DNA from: Phoronis australis
Lineage: Eukaryota > Phoronida > Phoronidae
DNA length: 32,415 nucleotides
Assembly: GCA_002633005.1 (NCBI GenBank)
Contig: NMRA01000614.1
Location: forward strand, 1-32,415
Direction of reading: 5' to 3'
This document shows positions 1-9,308 of this stretch, in pieces. How positions within the stretch are numbered: the stretch's first letter is position 1; each line of letters begins with the position of its first letter. The notes beneath the pieces were generated by a model that was not told the origin of the DNA, made no database searches, and worked only from the letters and a program-made list of their open reading frames with translations. The position numbers and the translations under genes are program-made.

Positions 1-818
1 TCTGTTTTCAGAAAATGGATCCAAATAATTTAAGACCCCCATGGCTCGCGTAATCAACAACGGCTTTACTACCAGATCTTTTCCACTCCAACGGGGAGTG
101 CGACAGGATGACTCACTCTCTGGGCCCTTGTTTTGCTTAGCTGTTGAGGTTATGGCAAATTATTTCAGATCAAGTGATGTTATTTCAGGAATTAAAATCG
201 ATAATACTGAAATAAAGCTTGTCCAGTATGCGGATGACACAACAATGTTCTTAGACAATAATTTTTCGGGATATAATTGTTTTCAATTTTGGATAAATTT
301 GGCCAGTTGCCTGCTTTAAATTTAAATTATAAAAATGTGAAGAGAAAAAGCTTGTTCCGGGCCATTGCAAGGGGTTAAATGCACTGTCAGGCCAATCACG
401 TGTTTAGGTTTTTGGGCCACAATAAAAAGGAAAATGATCATTTAACTCATGACTTCAAAGTTAAAAGTTTTAAGAAAACTTTGGGCTTTTGGAAAAGCCG
501 CAATATTAGTTTATTGGGCAGAATAGATGTTGTAAAAACTTCGCCTTATCTAATATTATTTATGTCATCAATAATTTGAGTATTGATACTGCTCGTAGAG
601 AACAGATCAACTTTTTGATATCCAATTTTTTGGCAAAATAAGACTCCTAGATTGAATAGAAGTGGCAGTAAATACCCGTGCAAATGGTGGCTTAGCAGTA
701 CCAGGTATAAATGTTACCTATAACTCATTGTTAGTGAAATGGGTTCAGCATTATGTAGAAGGAGAGAAAAATTACTGGAAGTCCTTTCCAAATTTCCTTT
801 TAGGAGGTATGGGTGTCT
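1..818 (+). pseudogene. Decayed L1/Tx1-like LINE reverse transcriptase, 3' part
   Basis: The 41-319 frame reads as the palm of a non-LTR retrotransposon reverse transcriptase. It has a PLQRGVRQDDSLSGPLF block (normally RQGDPLSP-like, so the usual G is D here) and the catalytic QYADDTTMF block. After stops and frameshifts the thumb-like region continues: FRFLGHNKK, FKKTLGFWKSRNISLLGRI (about 400-530) and NGGLAVPGINVTYNSLLVKW (about 684-740). This order is typical of the L1/Tx1 group. No intact frame spans it, so it is a dead fragment, and the 5' end lies outside the window. It stops where the inverted-repeat element at 819 begins. Clade assignment is by eye. Confidence 0.85.
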
Positions 819-1026
819 ATTGATACGCAGTAAAATGTAACAATTTCGTAAAATGTAACAACTGCTATGTTTTACGACATTGTTACACTTTACGTTGGTA
901 GACCTCTCCTAAAATTTAACAAGTTGTTACAGTTTGTGTAATTGTTACATTTTACGTCCAATGCACAAGCGAGAAATGTACCATTGTTACATTTTACGAA
1001 ATTCTTACATTTTACGGGTTATCAAT
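819..1026. mobile_element. MITE-like palindromic element built of GTAAAATGTAACAA motifs
   Basis: The left end begins ATTGATA and runs into two copies of GTAAAATGTAACAA spaced 18 bp apart. The right end is the reverse complement of the same arrangement and closes with TATCAAT, so the terminal inverted repeats are about 45 bp with few mismatches. The interior carries more copies of the motif in both orientations. There is no coding capacity. It sits at the broken end of the LINE fragment. I could not define a convincing target-site duplication, so the transposon superfamily is unknown. Confidence 0.7.
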
Positions 1027-1165
1027 GATCTCCAGAGCAGTGAGTGCAAGAAAACGACTTCTGTATGACCCCGACTGAGATTTGGTGGACAGATATTCAC
1101 TACTTCGTATAACAGTTTATTAATTTGAAAACAGAGAACTAAATCCCATTGTCAACCTCTTCACG
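1027..1165 (+). repeat. Dispersed repeat family R1, copy A (partial)
   Basis: The segment from about 1039 (GTGAGTGCAAGAAAACGACT) to 1165 matches parts of 5660-5795 and 30861-30985 at roughly 70% by eye. Shared landmarks are TTTGGTGGACAG, ACAGAGAACTAAAT and CCATTGTCAACC. Only the left part of the repeat is recognisable here. Confidence 0.5.
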
Positions 1166-2640
1166 GTCTCCGGAAAGTTCGCCTTGGAGGCCGAAATTCT
1201 CAAACCGCCGTTTGGCTTTCTCCGAACTAAAACTGTCGCTGTTTTTAACGTCACTTTCATTTGATTGGTTATGTTTTGACCAGACTCAGCGAGTACATGC
1301 ACCGGTCTATCATTCACAAACCCTTTTTGTGAATGGGACATTGCTGTCTACGCATTTTTTTTTCTCAGCTCGGCTAGATTTGACTAATCTCACAGTCTCG
1401 GTGTTCCTAAATATTGAAGAGCTTACAAAGATAAATAAAATTTGAGTAGCTCACATTGAGGTCAGTGTCTTTTTATAACCCCAAAGTGTCGCAGAATAGA
1501 GAAATTATTTCCTTGCTGGTTGAGTGTGTCCAGTCCGTGTAGTGGAGATTGGTGAAACTGGTGACCGAGTGTCAAAATATATACCAAATATAAAAAGCCA
1601 AATTCCGAAGAAGTGGCTATTTTTATCGGAAACTTGTGGTAATTAAGTAGTTCGGCCAAGCATACAGACGTGCTACATGTACATGTCACAGCGTCTGCCC
1701 TGTCTTGTGTTCTCTGTTCTGCCTGAAACCCCCAGATATCAGAGACACGTAACTTTTTCAATGTCCTTGATGATTTAAGAAAGACGTTCACAGTATGTTG
1801 CTCGGGTTGTCAGATCTCGGAAAAGTTATTTTTGCGGAGATCGGCGTGACTTTATTATCCTCACCCTGCAACGTCGACATTGTCGTCATCCCCATGAATT
1901 ATGCCACCATCGTCTTAATATCCAATTTCCAAAATATTAAAAAGTATGTGTATGCTTTATTTTTTGCAACTGCTACTAATTCCAAAAAATGAGAATACAA
2001 ACATAATTCAGTCATGTAGTTGTTGAGTTAGAAATTATTAATAACTTGGTATGTAGTTTTAAGAAAATCACTTGTTAAAAACGAATGTGACAGAAACGGT
2101 GGTTCTGTGTTTCAGAAAAATGGATTTAGTTTTAAAGGTTTTTTTGAATCACGAAGTTACATGTAGCTCCCTCACTTTTGCCCCAAATTTCTCCTTGCCA
2201 TGATAGCCATCACTTTTTACCGTCAATAGGCACTGAAGAGACATCTGCCGTCTTACGCAGAAGCAGGCTGGGATAGATGACGAGTGTAATACACATTAAT
2301 GACTCATCATGTGTTGGAAATGATTTATTATTTTCATCTGATTTCATGTGACAACATTGCGTTTCATCGTAGCTAACTATTATCTATTTTTGGAATTTTC
2401 TGCAGATTTTTTACACCAGTAAATTAATTCTGCAAACGTCACAATCATCATAAGTGTAACGTCTATTAAACACATCAACTTTTAACTACATGCATACATG
2501 TATTTACCAATTGTGAACAGCGGTATTTCTATTTCTGTCATCCACAATCTCAAGACCTCCATACTTTTCCAAGCCGAGTATGAATTAAACTAAACAACAT
2601 TTTAGGAAACATCCAATGCAACGGCATAGTTGCCAACTCT
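1166..2640. other. Stretch without a recognisable gene
   Basis: Short open frames exist on both strands (for example 1462-1791 minus and 1795-1992 plus), but none has splice support or a protein motif I recognise. Composition is ordinary AT-rich non-coding DNA. Confidence 0.5.
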
Positions 2641-2960
2641 CGATAATAAAAAAGGACATCTAGATCTAGGCCACACCGTAAAGTGTGAAGTGTCTGTCGC
2701 AAAAGCGTTTTTAATTATTTTTATAGTTGTGCCTCAGCGAATGGAACGGGAAAACAGGGGTAAATTGTGTGGAGAATAGGAAATACGAGACGTAAATTTC
2801 GTTGCGTGTTAAAAAGAGGGACATTCTGATGTTGTGGCGGAGCGAGGTACAAACTTTCAAAAAGCGGGACAGTGCTACCAAAAGCGGGAAAGATGCCACG
2901 TACATATATGAAACTCTTGTCCGCGATAAAATGTTTGGCAAGTGCATGACGCACATTGAT
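2641..2960. repeat. Possible dispersed repeat with GGGACA motifs
   Basis: Related words recur: AAAAAGAGGGACATT (about 2811), AAAAAGCGGGACAGTG (about 2858) and AAAAGCGGGAAAGATG (about 2880). Two overlapping minus frames of 83-84 codons cover it without a recognisable protein. It looks like a repeat-derived segment, but I see no second copy in this window. Confidence 0.3.
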
Positions 2961-2995
2961 AACACCCTTCAATTATAGAACAGAATATACGGCGT

Positions 2996-3362
2996 AGCAA
3001 TTTAGAATACATCATTTCCATTTTAATTATGCACGTCTAATTAATGTAAAGATATCACACAAACAAATTTTGAGTTTTCCACAATAATATGGTTAATCAG
3101 TAAGGCTATCGATGCCTTGAAGCAACTTAGAACGCAATAACTTCACTTTAATTATGCACGTCTAATTAATGTGTAGATATCACACAGACAAAATTAGTAG
3201 GTTTTACAAAATAAGAATTAAGAATGTTAAGGCCTTGTAGCAACTTAGAATACGACTATTTCATTTTTAATTATGCTCTTTTAACTAACGTATAGATATC
3301 ACACAAACAACTTCTAGGTTTTCAAAATAATATGGCTAAACATCGAGGCTCTTGATGTCCTG
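2996..3362. repeat. Three tandem copies of a unit of about 120 bp
   Basis: Units start at about 2996, 3121 and 3239, each with AGCAAYTTAGAA. Each contains TTTTAATTATGC, a CTAATTAATGT-like word, GATATCACACA and then a TTTTCAAAATAA-like tract. Spacings are about 124 and 118 bp. The units have diverged. They lie downstream of the last exon of the minus-strand SH3-repeat gene. Confidence 0.75.
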
Positions 3363-3491
3363 GGTTACAAGCCCACTCGGATACAATGTAAATGCTACTT
3401 TTGATAATCCACGAGGTAAGGGACATCTCACCGTGTAGAAACTTAAGTGCCGTCCACGGATCTTATTGCTTTACAGCGAGTCCCTTAGAAC

Positions 3492-6400
3492 TTAAGACCT
3501 GAATTTCTTTTTCAGAATAGCCACCATCATCTCCTCTGGAATACGAAAAAATACAATGTGCTAAACAGATTCATTACACAAACACTCTTTTTTAAATTCT
3601 TAATGTTTTAAAAAGTACAGATAATTTATGAAAAAAGGCGTCACTACGAGACAGGGCAACTTTGTGGATATAATCAAGTAAATTACCTGCTTTTGCCACC
3701 AATTTGACGGCCTTACGCTTGAACAACAGCGTGGTGTTGCGGAGTTCCAGCAGCACGTATTCACCTTGCACTTTCTTTACGATAGCAGTGTGCCCAAGAG
3801 CCTGTAATAATTTAGATGAAAGAAAAATTAGGGTGGTTATATAATCCATTCGACCCCCACACCCCACGACCCCCTCGACCCACGACCTACGACCCATGAC
3901 CCACAACCCCCTCGACCCAGTTTGCACAAGCTCGACTTGATCTGAACACATATGTCGAACAAGCGCAGACTTGCAGGACCAACGGGATCGGCCGTGAGCT
4001 CGGCTGGCTTTTCCCTATTTTTTTCCAATTAACAATTAAGAGAGTCGATTCGGCAAGTTTGAAAGCCAAAAACAGAAAAACGTCAGAGCCAAATCAAATC
4101 AAAGACCTGCCAACGTTAGAAATCGTCTCATTTCCGGCAGAGTGCAATCGTCTCGTCTGCTCTTCACTGAATGGCAGATTCAAGCTATTTTTGGGGGGAG
4201 TGCGAAAAGGCCACGGATGTGCAATTTATTCAATAAATAGAGTTTGAAAAAACAAACTATAACTAAAAAGGCATCTCAATGTGACATATAGTATATTGTA
4301 AAAGAGTATATGACAAATAGCAACTAATAAAAATATGAAATTATGTGTATGCACGTTAAGGTACTCTCTCCCTAAATTTAGTAGAACAGGGTCATTGGTA
4401 GCCTTTCGTGGAACTATTTCCGTGGCAACGATAGCACACTCACAATCCGTCATTTTAATTTCTTTCGCCACTTTCTGTTTTTAAGCACCAGTCTTGAGCC
4501 AGAGCAGATTTGTGTACGTAAGTCTTATTAGAAAGTCACTCAGCGACGTAATAAGATAATGAAATATGCAAAACCGCAGTGTTACCTCTATTGCCGCAGG
4601 TCGTGGGTCGAGGGGGGCTGTGGGTTGTGGGGGGTTGTGGGTCGTGGGATTGTCGGTCGAGGGGGTGTGGGGTCGAGGGGTCTTAGAACAACCAAAAAAT
4701 TGGCATTCGACAGTAAACATATGGCTAAATACATAGTTATAGCCAATTCAAACGCCTAAAGATGAAAAACTATAGTTGGTATAGATGAATTGAATTGATT
4801 TCCTTCTTATATCGAGAATTAAGTTATACTTTATATCGTAATTCCGTCACTTGTGTACTTCAATATAATACCTGGAAGAATTTGCTAAGTTATGTAGGGC
4901 TGGTTCTAGTCCGAGATATATTGCAGAATTAAAAAGCTTCGCCAGATGCCGATTTCGTTACAAATAAATTTGCACATAAATAAATTTGCACATAAATAAA
5001 TTTGCACATAAATAAATTTGCACATAAATAAATTTGCACATAAATAAATTTGCACATAAATAAATTTGCACATGCTGTAGACGCCTCCATGTGGACAAAT
5101 TGTTCCAAGAATGACACTAACCATTGCAAACATTTCGTTACCAAACATTTTTCTCTATCACATCGCAACAATGTATGCTAGCAGATATAAGGCAAGCATT
5201 GTGATATGCCAATAATTACAATACAAAAATCCAAGTCAAATCAGAGGTGATTTCCGGACTCGAAAAGTTCGTTATTGCTGGAGACCCGCTCAACAATTTG
5301 GTTTGCTACGCGCCGAGTGTGGTCTCATGTAATAATTAGTGCTCAGATCATTACAAATCCAGAAACTTCTCATCTGAGTGTGGAACAAGTTGAGACCAGG
5401 TTTATATGTTCCAAATCGACGGTATGTACATGTACTATAACATATTGCATTTGTAATGGCAGACACTCCGTTGTAGTAGTGATACACCATATTTACAATA
5501 CGAATTAACAAAGAGAGTTTAAAACATATACACATGTACATGTGTGCATGAAGCATATAAAGACTGCCTGAAGGATTCAAAGAGTTCGCTTACCACGAAG
5601 TCACCGGAAAAACAATGTTACTACAAATTAATACCAATAGGGGACTTAAGCGCACTTAAGAGTAATGACAGCAAAAAACTGACTCCCGATTGATCCTGTA
5701 CAACATTGGTGAAGAAAAATTCAGCTACTACATGTAGTGGTTCATAAATATAAAGCAGAGGACTAAATTCCGCTGTCAGCCCCTCCAATTAATTATTTAG
5801 TTAAAAGTTCACTAATTCATTTTAAATTTTTGACACCTGCTGGGATTGGAATTCTATTAGCGGCAGCCTCTGGCTTTGTCGCGGATACATCTTCAAATAT
5901 GGAAGTGTACGAAACAGGAGGTTCTTGCTCATTAACTGATATTTCAAAAGGTTTGTCTTTATTCGTAAGGCATTGGTACATCCCACCGCACAGCAGTGGA
6001 AATTTGCCGGCATGATAATAGGAATAAAGGGGTTAAAACGCTGGATCTGTCAGTGCCTCTGAACGCCTGTCCACCAAAGACCTTGTCGCCGTCTGGCGGA
6101 ATAGTGAATTTTAATAAGGCGCGGCTATTTCGAAAGTCAGCTACATGTACACATTAAAATAAATGAAACTGGATAATTTTGTAAAAGCACTTGGGATTGG
6201 TGAATTCAAGACAACTTTAGTAGCATATACTTTTTGAAACAGTTAAGAATAAAAATCAATGCAGACCATGACTTGAATTTTTTTGCAAAAAAACAATGAA
6301 CTTGTATAATATTTTCCTAAAATTTTTATGAGAAGGTAGTTAATAATATTTAAGGTGTATTGCAGACAGAGACTTTTGCAAAACTTTTGAGACAAATGTG

Positions 6401-7466
6401 TGCAATGTTCACGTAACAAACAGCGGGTAATGAAGTTCAACACATTAAAATATGGAGGTAGAGAGTTATGAGCATCTTTATGAAAACGTGTCAGGAATGC
6501 AGCAACATGCATTCGCAAATTAATGTTTTATTTTGAGTGTCTTTGTAGACTTGTATGGGCATTCAAATAACTAGATGTGATAATTCTTTTAAGAAGTTTT
6601 AACAACTTGACTATTTTATAATGATCACACTGCCATGGCAATATTCCATAATTAAACTGAGGCAAAGCAAGATAAAGAATCTTCATAATTTCAAAGATGA
6701 GAAGTGTACCTCAGTATCTGTTTAATATTTTCCTCACCAAAATGTTTGAAAATGACCTCAAAGCTGTATTCAACCTTTTCAAATAGCTTGAAAAACGAGG
6801 GAGTGCACAATTAAGTGTGCAATTATCTAAAAGTACAGTGCTTACTGCTGCCATATCGTCCGTCAAAGGACTGCTGTGGAGTTTCTTCAACTCCTCGACA
6901 TCGTCGATAACGAGGACAAAGTCCCCGGGTTCCAACACTGCGTCATGTGGGTGCTCTGCCAGAACCAACAAGTCGGGGTTGAAAACCCAGCTACGAAAAG
7001 AGCAATATAGGAGTATGCATGGGAAAATGCTTGATGATCTTGCAACTCAACATAACTATCGCTAACACATCTCGTTGCACTAGTATTTAACTCTCTACCT
7101 TCTTTCCCAGGATCACGCTTCATCTAATTCTTCTTATATTAATATTACAGTTACATATCATGATAGCTTCTTTTAGCCCTGTTAGCCGGGACGTGCTGTT
7201 AACAAGTAAAACTTCATTTTTGGCAGCCGAGTCTGATCTCAGGAAAGAAGGACATGATGAATCCACAGAATTCGCAAGTTCCGTTCCAAAAGTTAAATAG
7301 AAAGACACAGAAACGTCTGTGAAATCGCAGCAGCTGAGGTAGGTAGCAACTTTAATTATCGTAATATTCCTTATTATTATAATCCATACTCATCTCCGTT
7401 GATACACTCGCAAAAGACATCCCCATCTTGGTCGACGTGGTTCACGATCGCTTTCAAACCAAGACT
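3492..7466 (-). CDS. Mind-bomb-type SH3 repeat protein, 3' exons (partial)
   Basis: Four exons read on the minus strand: 7466-7390, 6990-6846, 3801-3687 and 3535-3492. All have AG acceptors, the first three have GT donors, and the phases agree (2, 0, 1). They encode 126 residues plus a TAA at 3494-3492. The product begins SLGLKAIVNHVDQDGDV and continues INGDDWVFNPDLLV, PGDFVLVIDDVEELKKLH, DDMAAALGHTAIVKKV and then a short basic tail, ILKKKFRS. The alternating GD.V.V.DD...K.L and M...LG..A.V pattern with a W.FNP end is that of the SH3 repeats between the MIB_HERC2 domain and the ankyrins in Mind bomb E3 ligases. Here the protein ends right after one full and one half repeat, so no ankyrin or RING part is present. 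The second repeat has LLFKRKAV where WTFNP is expected. Upstream exons were not identified; the phase-0 start at 7466 requires one. A truncated paralogue or decaying duplicate is possible. Confidence 0.65.
3850..4685. repeat. G-rich inverted arms, possible ends of a repeat element
   Basis: The left arm, 3850-3918, is C-rich and its complement reads as GGGTCGTGGGTCGAGGGGG variants. The right arm, about 4600-4682, carries the same words in direct orientation. Together they form imperfect inverted arms of about 70-80 bp around 680 bp of sequence with no recognised gene. The runs of G could form quadruplexes. The whole sits in the intron between two exons (3801 and 6846) of the SH3-repeat gene. 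Confidence 0.6.
4963..5073. repeat. 16-bp tandem repeat, about seven copies
   Basis: The unit ATAAATAAATTTGCAC is repeated seven times with almost no variation at exactly 16-bp spacing. Because 16 is not a multiple of three, frames through it cycle. It lies in an intron of the minus-strand SH3-repeat gene. Confidence 0.95.
5080..5650. other. Intronic stretch, nothing recognised
   Basis: It contains ACATGTACATGT-rich sequence and short open frames without known motifs. I see no splice-supported exon or RNA gene. Confidence 0.4.
5660..6143 (+). repeat. Dispersed repeat family R1, copy B (longest uninterrupted copy)
   Basis: It shares its left part with 1039-1165 and 30861-30985. Its right part matches 31205-31604, with landmarks CTGTCAGCCCC, ACAGCAGTGGAAATTT, CGGCATGATAATAG, GGAATAGTGA and TCGAAAGTCAGCTA. 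The full repeat is therefore about 480 bp. No coding frame is conserved between copies. Confidence 0.65.
6360..6690 (-). pseudogene. LINE 3'-end fragment, copy 1 (CR1/jockey-like)
   Basis: Minus-strand reading with frame breaks gives FNYGILPWQCDHYKIVK, LLKRIITSSYLNAHT and then FLTRFHKDAHNSLPPYFN and FITRCLLREHCTH. This is the usual pattern after the reverse transcriptase of CR1/jockey-type LINEs (Y-G-W, LQKRAIRII, LP.YF..F and H.TR). It is closely parallel to 7500-8340 and so belongs to the same family. It lies in an intron of the SH3-repeat gene, in the same orientation as that gene. Confidence 0.6.
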
Positions 7467-7499
7467 CTGAAATATTTTTTTTTGAGAAACACGTTCAGG

Positions 7500-8340
7500 A
7501 ACTGACATGAGGTAAGAAGGCATTGCGAACTGAATCTTCAACAAATGATTTAGTACAACGTGGAGTTTGTAGATGTCGTTGCCTAGTGTAATGTTCATGA
7601 ACAGAACCACGGGTTATTAAATTGAATGTGTTAAAAAATGAAGGTAAGTAATTACGAACATATTTGCAGAAAAAAATTGATAATAGCAGCAACATACAAG
7701 TCCTTTAATTTGCGTGTCTGTGTAGTCCTAAATAAAGGATGTGTATGTGCATTAAAATAACTAGAGGTAATAATGCAAATGACTTTTTACTGTAATTTGA
7801 ATATTCTATGATGTTCACACCCCCATAGCAGAAGAAGGACAAGACCAGTATATAGTTTTCAAAGTTTTAAAGGGCAAGAAATGTTTAATATTGTTAAGAA
7901 TGCCACAGAATCTGCTGGTCTTTCTCAAAATATTGTTTTTGAGTGGAGTCCGTAACAGGTTTTCGTTGGTGGTAACACCAAGTAAATTGAATGAAATAAC
8001 TCTTTCAATTTGCAAGTTATCAAACTTTAAATAAAGTTTTACATCACTATATAAAAATACCAACACTCAATGGTGTGTAGTGCGACTGTTCACATGATTT
8101 TGAAACAGAGTTTAACCAAGTTGGAAATAAACATTGCGAAATTTTTAACGTAAAGCAATCCCTAAGTTTGGGTTTCTACAGGATAAATTCCTGACATCAA
8201 ATAACCAACCTGCCGGAGCTTTCCCAAGGTACACTATTGTGTAAAGGTTATAATAAATTCGGTTTCGCGGTTTGGCCAAGAAATGACCATCAAGGAATCT
8301 CTTGTAGAACACTAAAGGATACCGAGAGTACGACAAACAT
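7500..8340 (-). pseudogene. LINE 3'-end fragment, copy 2 (CR1/jockey-like)
   Basis: On the minus strand 8060-7815 reads LYLKFDNLQIERVISFNLLG, then RKTSRFCGILNNIKHFLPF and LKTIYWS. These match the reverse transcriptase thumb region of CR1/jockey-like elements (I..V..FK.LGV.ID, and K.LP...L..IY.S). 7695-7500 adds YLPSFFNTFNLITRGSVHEH and an ending SVRNAFLPHVSS. Stops at several points show it is inactive. It ends about 35 bp upstream of the 7466 exon of the SH3-repeat gene. Confidence 0.7.
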
Positions 8341-8509
8341 GGTTGTTAGAGAACCTAATTACGTTGGATTTAGGGATTTTTTTTAGTTTGTATTAATCTG
8401 AAAATGACTAGTGGAGTCAGCGACCCGTATCACATTGACAGTAGTGACGTGAGTAACGGAGACATTGTTCATATAGCAGTGGTGACGAAGAATTTTTTCA
8501 CGGATAGTC

Positions 8510-9217
8510 AGTGAGTGGGTATACTTTGTATGTTTGAGCCCGAGTATAATGAGGCAGAGTAAGCACAAGCACAACTGTCCCACTTGCCCCAGTGTCCCGC
8601 GACACACTCCCACTGGATGGTGACATGAGCACCCAAACTGCTTACATCCCGCAGTATGACTCCCTCGCATCACCCCTAGCTCCAATACTTTAGACAAGTC
8701 CACAATAAACTTATCAAAGTTTGGCTCACCGATCTGTTCGTTAGACGACGAACTTTCCTCTTCACTGAGTGTCGAACTGGGCTTGTATTCACTCCCACAA
8801 CTCAACATCGCTGCGGGGCTGCTTACAGGCTCTGTGCTAGAGACAACCGCAAGCTCTGTACGTTCGGAGGAAAAGGTGACAGTAGATGAAGTGCCTCCAG
8901 TCACTGTAGTGGCCACAGCTCGCGAGGCTTCTCGCTTCAAAAATGCACTTCTCGGTGGTGGCGACGGAGCACTGCCGGGAATCACGGTATGGCACCCTTC
9001 TTCAGGCGTTGTTTCGCAGGGACCTTCATCAATTCAGCGTATATCTCTCTCGTAATCTGACGGCAGAAAATGCTTGCCCTCCACTGCGTTCTTCACACGA
9101 ACGAGCCAAGTACGGCAAAGTGTGTCATCCTTCGGAAAGCGATGCAAAGTCTGGTATTTCCAAAGCGCGCGTGAGACGATAATGAGTACATCCCGGTACG
9201 CAGCAACAGTGTGGCAT
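8510..9217 (-). pseudogene. Frameshifted THAP-domain DNA transposon relic
   Basis: A THAP zinc-finger (C2CH DNA-binding) start, MPHCCCVPGC, lies at 9217. A second frame follows with YQTLHRFPKDDTLCRTWL, HFLPSDYERDIR and then RLKKGAIP, the usual end of a THAP domain. At least three frame changes are needed, and the CS.HF cysteine region looks shortened, so it is not functional. An S/T/E-rich linker follows (8985-8700). A further frame then has VTIQWECVAGHWGKWDS (about 8625-8570), a W-x-C-x-x-GH-x-x-x-W pattern that I associate with THAP-containing transposases. The transposase catalytic part is not present. It could be a domesticated gene, but the decay argues against that. Confidence 0.65.
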
Positions 9218-9308
9218 GTTGTCTGACTCGTAAACAAAAGCAAACGACGACCGAACTTATCACAACCGAGGTAGAACTATGACTGACTCGACAGCTCTCA
9301 CAGTCAGA

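Noticed and set aside
4059-4471. Possible small genes between the G-rich arms and beside them (4059-4247 plus; 4471-4226 minus)
   Set aside because: Translations match nothing I recognise, and there are no splice sites compatible with the surrounding SH3-repeat gene phases.
4963-5073. CRISPR-like regular array
   Set aside because: The units are identical and contiguous with no unique spacers, and the context is eukaryotic, so it is a simple 16-bp tandem repeat.
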